A stretch of DNA of 64,000 nucleotides from the NCBI GenBank assembly GCA_036013505.1, contig CP107851.1, forward strand, positions 1,054,001-1,118,000. Direction: 5' to 3'. Position numbers and translations under genes: made by a program. The notes under the pieces are model-generated. The model was not told the DNA's origin. It did not search any database and was given only the letters and a program-made list of their open reading frames with translations. Shown in pieces: positions 1-8,317 of this stretch. Each line of letters opens with the position of its first letter. The stretch's first letter is position 1. The DNA comes from Streptomyces sp. NBC_00510 (GTDB lineage: Bacteria; Actinomycetota; Actinomycetes; Streptomycetales; Streptomycetaceae).

Positions 1-655
1 GCGCCTTGGCGCTGTCGGAGATCAGGATCAGCGGGGCGATGAAGTCGTTCCACGCGGCGAGGAAGGCGAACAGCCCCACGGTGACCAGGCCGGGCCACAC
101 CGCGGGCAGGAGGATGCGGAGCAGGGCCTTGGCCGTGCCGCAGCCGTCGACGAGCGCGGACTCCTCGAGTTCGTGCGGTACCGACTCGAAGGAGATCCGC
201 ATCATGAAGGTGGCGAACGGGAGTTGGTAGACCGTCAGCACCAGACTCAGCCCGAACAGCGAGTTCTGCAGGCCCAGGTCGCCCAGCAGCACGTACAGCG
301 GGATCAGCAGGGTGGCGTACGGGACCATGAGGATGGCGAGGGTGAGCAGGAACAGGGCGTTCTTCCCGGGGAAGGTGAAGCGCGCGAAGGCGTAGCCGCC
401 CATGAGGGAGACGAGCAGGGTGAGGGCCACCGTCAGCAGCGAGACGAGGGTGGAGTTCCACAGGTACTGCGCCAGTCCCGCGTCGTAGTGCAGGAGCGAG
501 CGGTAGTTGCCGAGCCCGTAGCCCGACTGCTGCGCGGTGCCGGGCTGCCCGCTGACGGAGGCCCACGCGCTCCAGGCCAGCGGGAACAGGAAGAGCGCGG
601 CCAGCCCTCCGACGAGGACGTGGTGGGGGGTGCGGCCGAGGCCGTGGGGTTTCAT
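1..655 (-). CDS. Carbohydrate ABC transporter permease, MalG type (partial)
   Basis: Inner-membrane permease of a CUT1-family sugar importer; its 3' end lies beyond the left edge. It starts with ATG (MKPHGLGRTPHH). The readable ~218 residues contain several hydrophobic segments and, near the edge, the cytoplasmic EAA-type loop that contacts the ATPase (EESALVDGCG, then LLPAVWPG). It lies 16 nt downstream of the partner permease, in the same direction, so the two form the permease heterodimer of one operon with the binding lipoprotein. The substrate is not visible. Family assignment is firm; the missing C-terminus is only a window effect. Confidence 0.93.
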   Translation of the reverse strand, partial: MKPHGLGRTPHHVLVGGLAALFLFPLAWSAWASVSGQPGTAQQSGYGLGNYRSLLHYDAGLAQYLWNSTLVSLLTVALTLLVSLMGGYAFARFTFPGKNALFLLTLAILMVPYATLLIPLYVLLGDLGLQNSLFGLSLVLTVYQLPFATFMMRISFESVPHELEESALVDGCGTAKALLRILLPAVWPGLVTVGLFAFLAAWNDFIAPLILISDSAKA

Positions 656-671
656 GGCGGGTCCCTGTCCG

Positions 672-1652
672 CTAGGTGTCCGTGCCGCGCAGTCCGCGGA
701 ACTGGGCGACGTTGAGGATCAGCAGCACGGCCAGCACGACGACGGACAGCGCGGCCGCGGCCCCGAGGTCGAGCCGCTGGAACGCCTCCCGGTAGATCAG
801 GGAGACCACCGTCATGGTGCTGTTGTCGGGTCCGCCCTTGGTGAGGATGAAGAACTGGTCGAAGGCGAGCAGTGAGCCGGTGACCGACAGCAGCAGTGTC
901 AGCGCGAGCGAGGGCCGCAGCAGCGGCAGGGTGATGCTGCGGAAGGTCTGCCAGCGTCCGGCGCCGTCCATCCGCGCCGCCTCGTAGACGTCCTGCGGGA
1001 TGCGCTGGAGTCCGACCAGCAGGATCAGCATGTAGAAGCCGGCGTACTTCCAGACGATGAGGGCGACGGTGGACCACAGGGCGGCGGTCGGGGTGCCGAG
1101 GAACGAGACGGGACCGTCGACGAGGCCGAGCCTCTCCAGGAGCGGGCTGATCGGGCCGACGTTGGGGCTGTACATGCCGAGGAACAGCAGCGACGCGGAG
1201 GCCAGCCCGAGCGCGCTGGGCAGGAAGAAGACCGTGCGGAACAGTCCCGTCCCGGGACGGGTCTCCTGGACCAGCAGCGCGAGCAGGAGGGCGAGTCCGA
1301 GCAGCAGGACCGTGACGAGCGCGGTGTAGGTGAGGGTGAAGCGGACGGCGGGCCACAGCAGGTCGTCGCCGGCGGCCTCGGTGAAGTTGTCCGGCGCGTT
1401 GAGGCCCCGGTTCCCGGCCAGCAGCGGCCAGTCGCTCAGGGATATCCGGCCGACCAGGACCAGCGGCACCACGAAGAAGACCACGACGAACACGCCGGTC
1501 GGTGCCGCGTAGCCGATGCCCTGTGCCGGGCGGGTCCGCCACCAGGGGCCGCGGTGGACGGGGCGTCCCTTCCCGGTCCCGGACGGGGACCGGGAAGGCG
1601 GCTCCCCGCCGGGCGCCGGGGAGCCGGAGCCGCGCGATCGCGCGAGCAGCAT
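672..1652 (-). CDS. Carbohydrate ABC transporter permease, MalF type
   Basis: 326-residue inner-membrane permease. A proline- and arginine-rich cytoplasmic N-terminus of about 45 residues precedes the first membrane helix (IGYAAPTGVFVVVFFVVPLVL). The EAA loop reads YEAARMDGAGRW followed by ITLPLLRPS, typical of CUT1 sugar permeases. It sits 5 nt after the solute-binding protein gene and 16 nt before the MalG-type permease. No ATPase gene is visible here; Streptomyces sugar importers commonly share the MsiK ATPase encoded elsewhere (known of the group, not shown here). Confidence 0.94.
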   Translation of the reverse strand: MLLARSRGSGSPAPGGEPPSRSPSGTGKGRPVHRGPWWRTRPAQGIGYAAPTGVFVVVFFVVPLVLVGRISLSDWPLLAGNRGLNAPDNFTEAAGDDLLWPAVRFTLTYTALVTVLLLGLALLLALLVQETRPGTGLFRTVFFLPSALGLASASLLFLGMYSPNVGPISPLLERLGLVDGPVSFLGTPTAALWSTVALIVWKYAGFYMLILLVGLQRIPQDVYEAARMDGAGRWQTFRSITLPLLRPSLALTLLLSVTGSLLAFDQFFILTKGGPDNSTMTVVSLIYREAFQRLDLGAAAALSVVVLAVLLILNVAQFRGLRGTDT

Positions 1653-1657
1653 GTCGG

Positions 1658-2962
1658 TCAGTCCTTCAGGGACTCGGTGATGGCCTTGTTGTCCGCGTCG
1701 ACCTTCGACGGGTCACCGAACACGGCGTCCCGCATCAGGGCCAGCCACGGCCCGTTGGGGTCGTTGAAGGTCTGGCCGAACTTCTCGGCGAAGGGCGTCG
1801 TGCCCTTGGCCACCAGGGTGTTGATCATCACCTGGCGGGGGTCGGCCTTGGCGTACTTGTTCTCGGCCAGGTCGGTGCGGGCGACGATGTCCTTGTGGGC
1901 GGCGAGCACCTCGACCTGGGCCTCGTCGCCGAGCGACCACGCGAGGAAGTTCCAGGCCTGGCCGGCCTTCTTGCTGGTGGCCGAGATGCCGAGCGAGTCA
2001 CCGCCGACGAACGTCGACTGCCCGCCGTCCGGGCCGGGGATGGCGGCGACGCCGAAGTCCAGGTCCCCCGGCATCAGGCCGAGGGTGGTGGACGGCATCG
2101 GCATCACGCCGATGGTGCCCTTGGGGAACAGGCCGGTCCAGGTGGCGCCGGTCTCCTCGGCGGCGCCGGGGGCGGTGATGCCGTCCTCGGCCCAGCCGCG
2201 GTAGGTCGCGTAGACCTCCTTCGCCACGGGCGAGTCCAGGGTGGCGGCGGTGCCGTCCTCGTTCATGACCTCCTCCCCCGCGGCCCAGATCGACGGCCAC
2301 CAGGTGAAGACCCCGCAGCCGCCGCAGTTGCCGCCGAAGAAGGTGCCGTTGACGTCGCCGCCCAGCTTGTCGACGGCGCGGGCCTGTTCGTCCCACTCCT
2401 TCAGCGTCGTCGGCGGCTTCTCCGGGTCCAGCCCCGCCTTCTTGTACAGGGTCTTGTTGTAGAAGAGCACGGAGGAGTCGATGGTGTGGGGCACGGTGTA
2501 CTTGCGGCCGTCGAGCGTGCCGGCCGCCATGTGCGCGGGCGCCAGGTCCTTGCCGTACGGCAGGGCGTCGATGCGGTCGGTGATGTCGGCGTACAGGCCG
2601 CTGGCGGTGTAGTTCGGCACGAACACCACGTCGGAGGCGAGGATGTCGGGCAGCGACTTGGAGCCGGCCGCGGCGCCCACCTTCGCCTGGTAGTCGTCGG
2701 TGGGGATGACCGTCAGCTTCACCTTGTTCTGGTGGGACTTGTTGTAGGCCCCGACCAGGGCCTGGCTCTGCTGCTGCGTGGCGGCGCGCGTCCACATCGT
2801 CAGGGTGGCGCCGTCGTCGGGGCCCATGACCCCGCCCTTGTCCTCGGTCGAGCCGCTCCCGCCGGAGCCGCAGGCCGCGAGCGCGGTCGTGACGGTGAGC
2901 AGCCCCACGGCCGCGGCCAGGACCCGGTGGCGCCTTCGTCTCCGTACGTCGGTGGTGTTCAT
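1658..2962 (-). CDS. Sugar ABC transporter substrate-binding lipoprotein
   Basis: 434-residue extracellular solute-binding protein, family 1. The N-terminus has an Arg-rich n-region, a hydrophobic stretch and a lipobox ending ALAAC, with Cys31 as the lipidation site, so it is anchored outside the membrane. The mature part has the long bilobed fold expected of CUT1 binding proteins (ADITDRIDALPYG, FFGGNCGGCGVFTWWPSIWAAG). It is the first gene of the importer operon, transcribed away from the LacI gene across the intergenic operator, so it is probably substrate-induced. The ligand cannot be read from sequence. Confidence 0.95.
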   Translation of the reverse strand: MNTTDVRRRRRHRVLAAAVGLLTVTTALAACGSGGSGSTEDKGGVMGPDDGATLTMWTRAATQQQSQALVGAYNKSHQNKVKLTVIPTDDYQAKVGAAAGSKSLPDILASDVVFVPNYTASGLYADITDRIDALPYGKDLAPAHMAAGTLDGRKYTVPHTIDSSVLFYNKTLYKKAGLDPEKPPTTLKEWDEQARAVDKLGGDVNGTFFGGNCGGCGVFTWWPSIWAAGEEVMNEDGTAATLDSPVAKEVYATYRGWAEDGITAPGAAEETGATWTGLFPKGTIGVMPMPSTTLGLMPGDLDFGVAAIPGPDGGQSTFVGGDSLGISATSKKAGQAWNFLAWSLGDEAQVEVLAAHKDIVARTDLAENKYAKADPRQVMINTLVAKGTTPFAEKFGQTFNDPNGPWLALMRDAVFGDPSKVDADNKAITESLKD

Positions 2963-3027
2963 GTCTCGCTCCTTGCTCGGAGGGCCTGGCCATGTCGAGG
3001 GGGCGGCGCCGGTCGCCTAAACTCACC

Positions 3028-3039
3028 GAAAACGTTTTC
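3028..3039. promoter_or_regulatory. LacI-family operator
   Basis: Perfect 12-bp palindrome GAAAACGTTTTC with a central CG, in the divergent gap between the binding-protein gene and the LacI gene. The central CG with A-rich and T-rich arms is the classic LacI/GalR operator layout. A weaker GAAA...TTTC match lies near 3093-3105. Likely the site through which the regulator represses the importer and itself. Confidence 0.8.
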
Positions 3040-3172
3040 CGTAAAGTTAGAAGCGACACCCGTGGGCGTCAACCACCCTGCACGCATCGCGGAAAAAGAC
3101 TTTCGAGTAGCCTTTCCCCACCTGCGGGCGCCGCCCCGCGGGCCCGCGACGGGCACGAGGAGGGATGCAGCC

Positions 3173-4201
3173 ATGGTTCAGCCGGCCGAACACACCGCAG
3201 GCCGACCCGCGACGCTCAACGACGTGGCCCGGCTGGCCGGGGTCTCCCCGGCCACGGCCTCCAAGGCGCTCAACGGCCGCAGCCAGGTGCGCGAGCAGAC
3301 CCGGCAGCGCGTCATCGAGGCGGCCGAGCAGCTGTCGTTCCGGCCCAACCCCGTGGCCCGCAGCCTGCAGGCCGGACCGACCCGCACCGTCGGGCTGCTC
3401 ACCGGAGACCTCGAAGGACGCTTCAGCATCCCGATCCTGATGGGCGCCGAAGACGCTTTCGGCGCGGGTGAGCTCGCCGTCCTGCTCTGTGACGCGCGCG
3501 GCGACGCGATCCGCGAACGGCACCACGTCCGGGCCCTGCTGGACCGCCGCGTCGACGGGCTGATCGTGGTCGGCGCCCGTACCGACCCGCGCCCCTCGCT
3601 CGGGCGCGGGCTGCCCGTGCCGGTGGTGTACGCGTACGCGCCGTCCGAGGACCCGGACGACCTGTCGATCGTCCCCGACAACGTCGACGCCGGGCGGACC
3701 GCCGCCCGCCACCTGCTGGCCTGCGGCCGCAGCCGCATCGCCCACATCTCGGGCGACCCGACCTACGCCGCGGGCCGCGACCGCGTGCGGGGCGCGCTGG
3801 AGGTGCTCGCCGGGGCGGGCGTCCCGCCGGTGGGCGAGGCCCGCTTCGGCGAGTGGTCCGAGGGCTGGGGCCGCGCGGCGACCGTCATGCTCCTCGACCA
3901 GCACCCCGAGGTCGACGCCATCGTGTGCGGAAACGACCAGATCGCCCGCGGCGCGATCGACATCCTCCGGGAGCGGGGACGCACGGTGCCGGACGACGTC
4001 GCGGTCATGGGCTTCGACGACTGGAAGGTCATCACCACCGCCTCCCGCCCTCCGCTCACCAGCGTCGACATGCAGTTGGAGCACCTCGGCCGGGTGGCCG
4101 CCCGCGCCCTGTCCGCGGCCATCGCCGGGCAGCGCCGCTCCGGGACCGAGCCGCAGCCGTGCCGTCTGGTGATCCGCGGCTCCACTGCGCCGCTGGGGTA
4201 G
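3173..4201 (+). CDS. LacI-family transcriptional regulator
   Basis: 342-residue repressor. The N-terminal helix-turn-helix is clear (TLNDVARLAGVSPATASKALNG, about residues 14-35), followed by the hinge (RPNPVARSLQ) and a periplasmic-binding-protein-like effector domain ending in the usual CRLVIRGSTAPLG region. The ATG at 3173 was chosen because GAGGAGG lies just upstream and the HTH begins soon after; the frame is open much further upstream but without LacI homology. It is divergent from the sugar importer and probably represses it until the sugar binds. It ends one base before the convergent barstar gene. Confidence 0.96.
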   Translation: MVQPAEHTAGRPATLNDVARLAGVSPATASKALNGRSQVREQTRQRVIEAAEQLSFRPNPVARSLQAGPTRTVGLLTGDLEGRFSIPILMGAEDAFGAGELAVLLCDARGDAIRERHHVRALLDRRVDGLIVVGARTDPRPSLGRGLPVPVVYAYAPSEDPDDLSIVPDNVDAGRTAARHLLACGRSRIAHISGDPTYAAGRDRVRGALEVLAGAGVPPVGEARFGEWSEGWGRAATVMLLDQHPEVDAIVCGNDQIARGAIDILRERGRTVPDDVAVMGFDDWKVITTASRPPLTSVDMQLEHLGRVAARALSAAIAGQRRSGTEPQPCRLVIRGSTAPLG

Positions 4202-5389
4202 TCAGCGCAGCACCACGGTGACGCCCATGCGCTCCAGGAACGCCACCACCGCGTCGAAGTATCCCAGCTCGCCGTCCGTGTCCACGCTGACGCCGGCCAG
4301 GGCGTGCCGGGCCACGTCGGCGTCGTGCCAGACGAGCGTGAAGGGCACGCGCGGCGCCTCGCCACCGCACTCGCAGCCGCGCAGCGCGTTCCAGCACTGG
4401 TGCCATTGGTGGCCGGGGCCACCGACCGCCTCGCCGAACGCGCAGTGCAGGCCCGGGACGTCGGTGACGTACCGCCCGTCCATCTCGCACACCATGTCGG
4501 GCTCTTCGGGGCCCGCGCACACCTCGGTGAACCGCAGCCACTCCCGGCGCCCCTCGGCCGCGAACCGCGCCCATGCGTTGCGTTCCCGGGGCGGGCCCTC
4601 GTGCCAGGCCTCCCACACGGGTCGGGCCGCGGACGGGAAGGGCATGCGGCGGAACAGCCCGCGCTTGAGCGTCACGTCGATCAGCGCACCGCCCAGCGCG
4701 GAGGGGCGGCACTCGTCGGCCTCCACCGCGATGTGCTCCTGGACCGCGGTGGGCCGGCCCCTGCGGTCGATGAGCCAGAGCCACAGGTTGTCGCCGCCGT
4801 GGCGGGGCACGACCAGCCGGCGCAGCAGCTTCGGCGAGGGTTCGCAGCCGATAAGGCGTACGGGCCGGCGGGCGGGCGCCGGACGGTGACCGTACAGGCC
4901 GTCCACCCGCCGGCAGTGCCCGAGCGGGCCGCCACTGGTGCCGTTCAGGAGGATGACGTCGGTTCTCGGGGGTTGGTCGCGGCCGGAGTACGGACCGTCG
5001 GTGACCACGCACTCGACGACGAGGTCGAGCCGCGCGGGGTCTTCGGGGGCAGGCACGCTGTCGATGACGACGACGTCCTCCAGCGTGAAGTACTCGTGGG
5101 TATAGGGATCCTCGACGTCCAGGTCGTCCACGATGAGGTCCAACTGGCCGAAGGGCACGGGCGCCTGCCCGGCGGACCGCTCGGCAGCCTTGAGGAGCCG
5201 GCCGGTGGGCGCGCAGCCGAGGAGGGTCAGCCTCTCCCGGAACGCGGCACGGTCCGTGAACAGTCCTTCGACGTCGACGCACCGCGCCCACACCGTCTGC
5301 TCCCCGTCCCAGTCCTCGTCGACGAGCGCGAACCGCAGGGGCAGCTCCCGCCCCCAGGCGACCTCACGCAGCAAACCGTGCCCGTCCAC
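4202..5389 (-). CDS. Hypothetical protein with C-terminal barstar-like domain
   Basis: 395 residues, GTG start after a GGGAGGGGG stretch. The last ~100 residues resemble barstar, the ribonuclease inhibitor: VTDVPGLHCAFGEAVGG, then CWNALRGC, then PFTLVWHDADVARHAL, ending YFDAVVAFLERMGVTVVLR. The preceding ~290 residues are not recognised and contain repeated beta-rich segments (DLIVDDLDVEDPYTHEYFTL, ALIDVTLKRGLF). Barstar itself is only ~90 residues. No ribonuclease toxin gene is adjacent, so an immunity role is inference. It lies 40 nt after the flavin-reductase-like gene in the same direction. Confidence 0.8.
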   Translation of the reverse strand: MDGHGLLREVAWGRELPLRFALVDEDWDGEQTVWARCVDVEGLFTDRAAFRERLTLLGCAPTGRLLKAAERSAGQAPVPFGQLDLIVDDLDVEDPYTHEYFTLEDVVVIDSVPAPEDPARLDLVVECVVTDGPYSGRDQPPRTDVILLNGTSGGPLGHCRRVDGLYGHRPAPARRPVRLIGCEPSPKLLRRLVVPRHGGDNLWLWLIDRRGRPTAVQEHIAVEADECRPSALGGALIDVTLKRGLFRRMPFPSAARPVWEAWHEGPPRERNAWARFAAEGRREWLRFTEVCAGPEEPDMVCEMDGRYVTDVPGLHCAFGEAVGGPGHQWHQCWNALRGCECGGEAPRVPFTLVWHDADVARHALAGVSVDTDGELGYFDAVVAFLERMGVTVVLR

Positions 5390-5429
5390 GAGCCACGCCC
5401 CCTCCCCCGGCCCCGACGGCCGGCGACGA

Positions 5430-6038
5430 TCATAGGGGGCGAGGCTCCTCGTACGGGATGCGGTTCAGGTGCCGGATCTCGCCGAGCGTGCCCCACTCGT
5501 CGGCGCCGAGTTTGGTGAGCGGCCGCAGCAGCGGGGCGCTCGGGCGGCCGTCCGCCAGGACCTCCCGGTCCGCGACGGCGTGCACCACCCGCCCGAAGAC
5601 CAGCGTCGAATTGCCCATCCGCAAGGTGGTGTGCGAGCGGCACTCCAGGGCGACCGGCGAGGCCGCCACCCTGGGCGGACGCACCCTCAGGCTCGGTTCG
5701 CGCTCGATGCCCGCGTGGTCGAACTCGCTGACGTGCCGCGGGAAGTCGGTGGCCGTGACGTTGACCAGCGGCATCAGGGCCTCGGAGGCGAAGTTCACCA
5801 CGAACTCCCCGGTGTCCTCGACGTTGCGCAGCGAGTCCTTGCGGCCGATCGAGGTGAACTGCACGATCGGCGGATCCGTGCTCGCGATGCTGAAGAAGGA
5901 GTGCGGCGCGAGGTTCTCGTACCGGCCGTCCGGGGTGACGGTGGAGATCCACGCGATCGGCCGGGGCACGACCACGGAGGTCAGGAAGCGGTAGAAGGCG
6001 AAGCCGCCCATGGCCTCGGGATCGAAGTCGACGCGCAT
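5430..6038 (-). CDS. Flavin reductase-like FMN-binding protein
   Basis: 202-residue protein of the flavin reductase-like split-barrel family. Characteristic segments are RFLTSVVVPRPIAWIST, NLAPHSFFSIASTDPPIVQFTS and FVVNFASEALM, which form the FMN pocket. These proteins reduce or bind FMN, often with NAD(P)H. The start was set at MRVDFDPEAMGG (ATG 6038); the open frame upstream is Arg/Gly-rich and lacks family similarity. Likely co-transcribed with the barstar-domain gene; the functional link is unknown. Confidence 0.88.
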   Translation of the reverse strand: MRVDFDPEAMGGFAFYRFLTSVVVPRPIAWISTVTPDGRYENLAPHSFFSIASTDPPIVQFTSIGRKDSLRNVEDTGEFVVNFASEALMPLVNVTATDFPRHVSEFDHAGIEREPSLRVRPPRVAASPVALECRSHTTLRMGNSTLVFGRVVHAVADREVLADGRPSAPLLRPLTKLGADEWGTLGEIRHLNRIPYEEPRPL

Positions 6039-6154
6039 GGCCGCAGTATCCACGGCCGCGCCCGCCGTCCCGCCCCCGCGGCGGCCCCGGCGTGTCGGGC
6101 TCCCGGGGGTGCCGTGGCCGCAGCGGTGAAGTCGGGTATGTGCGCGCACGCGGC

Positions 6155-6170
6155 TGAGTACGCCTACTCA
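6155..6170. repeat. Short inverted repeat upstream of lipoprotein gene
   Basis: Perfect inverted repeat TGAGTA-CGCC-TACTCA, 35 nt before the lipoprotein start, in the divergent gap with the flavin-reductase-like gene. The placement suits an operator or promoter-associated site. The binding protein is unknown. Confidence 0.5.
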
Positions 6171-6204
6171 AGCCCCCCGCGCCGCCCGGTCCGAGACTGT
6201 CCGC

Positions 6205-6813
6205 ATGACACGAACTCCCGCACTCGCGATGGCGGTTCTGACCGCCCTGACGCTTGCCGCCTGCGGCACCGAGCACACTGACGCCACCGACGCCGTCGGG
6301 GTGCGGCCCGCCGGGGCGCCGTCGGCTGCAAAGGATCCGGAGCCGGCGTTCCTGGAGATGGCGAACACGGTCGCGCGGCCCTGCGCCCTGGAGGTCCCGT
6401 CCGGGGAGGACGAGCCCGTCGCCCCGGGCGAGAAGCCGCGGACCGGTCCGGCGGAGGCACTGCCGACCGGTGACGGCGCGCCAGCGCTGCCCACCGCGGG
6501 CCCGGAGGTAGAGCTGAACGCCGTGGAGTGGTGCGCGGGGCATCTCCACGTCGAGCGTGTCACCCAGGCGCTGATGGGTGTGGCGGACCCGACCCCCGAC
6601 AAGGTGAGGCGGGTCCTGAACGGTCTCGGGTACATCGACGAGCGCATCCACGGCCTGAAGCGGTCCGGTGCGACCACACGGTTCTCCATCGACCTGCGGG
6701 TCATGGGCGGCGCGCTCGGCCTGAAAGGGACGGCGGCCGGCGCGTACACCGACGTCGAGTTCGTCGCGGCCCCCGAGACCGGCCCGTTCGAGCCCGGCGC
6801 CGCGGGCCGCTGA
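6205..6813 (+). CDS. Putative lipoprotein, unknown function
   Basis: 202 residues with a lipoprotein signal: short basic start, hydrophobic core and lipobox LTLAAC with Cys20. The secreted part is acidic and proline-rich up to about residue 95. A conserved-looking region then contains EWCAGHLHVERVTQALMGV and VRRVLNGLGYIDERIHGLKR, and a final beta-rich part (TTRFSIDLRVMGGALGLKG). I do not recognise a family. It is divergent from the flavin-reductase-like gene. Confidence 0.85.
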   Translation: MTRTPALAMAVLTALTLAACGTEHTDATDAVGVRPAGAPSAAKDPEPAFLEMANTVARPCALEVPSGEDEPVAPGEKPRTGPAEALPTGDGAPALPTAGPEVELNAVEWCAGHLHVERVTQALMGVADPTPDKVRRVLNGLGYIDERIHGLKRSGATTRFSIDLRVMGGALGLKGTAAGAYTDVEFVAAPETGPFEPGAAGR

Positions 6814-6974
6814 GCCCGCGGGCGCCCGGTGCCGGACCGAGGACGACATCGGCCGGCAAGGTGCTCCTGGTCACAAACGGCCGGTTGGTGTCATAGCGGC
6901 GGGCACTGTCCGGTCGTGGTGGGTGAGGGCTCCCCCAGGGGAGCCGGAGACACCCCCGCAAGAGGAGAACGTCC

Positions 6975-7565
6975 ATGACCACACCCGTCGTCGCGATCGC
7001 GTACCACTCCGGCTACGGCCACACGGCCGTCCTCGCCGAGGCCGTGCGTGACGGTGCCGCGGAAGCCGGCGCCGTCGTCCACCTGGTCAAGGTCGACGAG
7101 ATCACCGAGGAGCAGTGGGAGCTGCTCGACGCCGCCGACGCGATCGTCTTCGGTTCGCCGACCTACATGGGCACGGCCTCGGGTGCCTTCCACCAGTTCG
7201 CCGAGACGACCTCCAAGCGCTGGTTCGTCCACTCCTGGAAGGACAAGCTGGCCGCCGGCTTCAGCAACTCCGGCGCCAAGAGCGGCGACAAGCTCCACAC
7301 GCTGCAGTACTTCTCCATCCTCGCGGCCCAGCACGGCATGACCTGGGTCAACCTCGGCCTGCACCCGGGCTGGAACAGCTCCACCGCCTCCGAGGACGAC
7401 CTCAACCGCCTGGGCATCTACCTCGGCGCGGGTGCCCAGACGCACACCGACGTCGGCGCGGACGAGGTCCACAAGGCCGACGTCGCGACCGCCGCGCACC
7501 TCGGCCGCCGGGTCGCCGAGCAGGCCCGCGTCTTCGCCGCGGGACGCTCGGTCGTCGGCGCCTGA
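6975..7565 (+). CDS. WrbA-like NAD(P)H:quinone oxidoreductase (flavodoxin fold)
   Basis: 196-residue flavodoxin-like protein. The FMN phosphate loop is near the N-terminus (AYHSGYGHTA), and the WrbA-type segment FGSPTYMGTASG follows at about residues 59-70. A glycine/asparagine loop (NSGAKSGDK) and LQYFSILAAQHGM complete the FMN site. Family members reduce quinones by two electrons in the cytoplasm, limiting redox cycling. AGAGGAGAACGTCC precedes the ATG. It is followed by an AhpD-like gene, suggesting an oxidative or quinone stress pair. Confidence 0.93.
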   Translation: MTTPVVAIAYHSGYGHTAVLAEAVRDGAAEAGAVVHLVKVDEITEEQWELLDAADAIVFGSPTYMGTASGAFHQFAETTSKRWFVHSWKDKLAAGFSNSGAKSGDKLHTLQYFSILAAQHGMTWVNLGLHPGWNSSTASEDDLNRLGIYLGAGAQTHTDVGADEVHKADVATAAHLGRRVAEQARVFAAGRSVVGA

Positions 7566-7724
7566 GCCGGTCCCGCCCCACCACGCGGCCGGTGCGCCCC
7601 CGGGTGTGCCGGCCGTCGTGTCCCGCGGGAGACGGAGAGCCGCGTCACGTGCGCCGCGCTGTCACATTTCGCGGGGCAGCCCGGTCAAAGTTGCGTATCG
7701 CACCCCACAGCAGAGGAGATCACC

Positions 7725-8198
7725 ATGGAAGCCCGCGTGAACTACTTCGGCCACCCGCTCGCCGGCAAGGTCATGAGGCACCTGAACTCGGCGAGCAAGG
7801 TGCTGGCGGAGTCCACGCTGCCGGTCCTCACCCAGGAGCTGGTGAAGATCCGCGCCAGCCAGATCAACGGCTGCGGCTTCTGCACCGACATGCACACCAA
7901 GGAGGCCGCGGCCGCCGGTGAGACCTCGGTGCGCCTGAACCTGATCGCCGCCTGGCGCGAGGCCACGGTCTTCACCGACGCCGAGCGCGCCGCCCTGGAG
8001 CTCGCCGAGGAGGCCACCCGTGTCGCCGACGCCGCCGGTGGCGTCTCGGACACGGTCTGGGGGAACGCCGCCAAGCACTTCGACGAGGACCAGCTGGTCG
8101 CCCTGATCTCGCTCATCGCCGTGATCAACGCCTACAACCGGATCAACGTGATCAACCAGCAGCCTGCGGGCGGCTACCAGCTCGGCATGTTCGGCTGA
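7725..8198 (+). CDS. Carboxymuconolactone decarboxylase / AhpD-like protein
   Basis: 157 residues, all-helical CMD family. The redox motif CGFC sits in QINGCGFCTDMHTKEA (about residues 43-58), with the acidic residue and histidine of the AhpD proton relay around it. Such proteins act as peroxidase-type reductants with a CxxC pair. GAGGAG lies just before the ATG. It lies 159 nt after the WrbA-like gene in the same direction; a strong terminator follows. Confidence 0.93.
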   Translation: MEARVNYFGHPLAGKVMRHLNSASKVLAESTLPVLTQELVKIRASQINGCGFCTDMHTKEAAAAGETSVRLNLIAAWREATVFTDAERAALELAEEATRVADAAGGVSDTVWGNAAKHFDEDQLVALISLIAVINAYNRINVINQQPAGGYQLGMFG

Positions 8199-8234
8199 CC
8201 TGCGGTTACCACCGCCGGCGCCGCACAGGGCCAG

Positions 8235-8282
8235 GCCGTCCGTCCCCCTCCCGCTCCCGACCGCGGGGCGGGGACGGACGGC
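8235..8282. terminator. Bidirectional terminator hairpin
   Basis: 13-bp perfect stem (GCCGTCCGTCCCC pairing with GGGGACGGACGGC) around a 22-nt loop, between the convergent AhpD-like and acetamidase genes. There is no long T-run, as is usual in Streptomyces. Confidence 0.85.
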
Positions 8283-8317
8283 GTTTCCCGGCCGTCCCCG
8301 ACGGCGCCGGCGGCGGT

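Noticed and set aside
1502..3172. Long plus-strand frame reading into the LacI gene
   Set aside because: It is antisense to the binding-protein gene and has low-complexity Gly/Arg/Val sequence; only the part from 3173 has LacI similarity.
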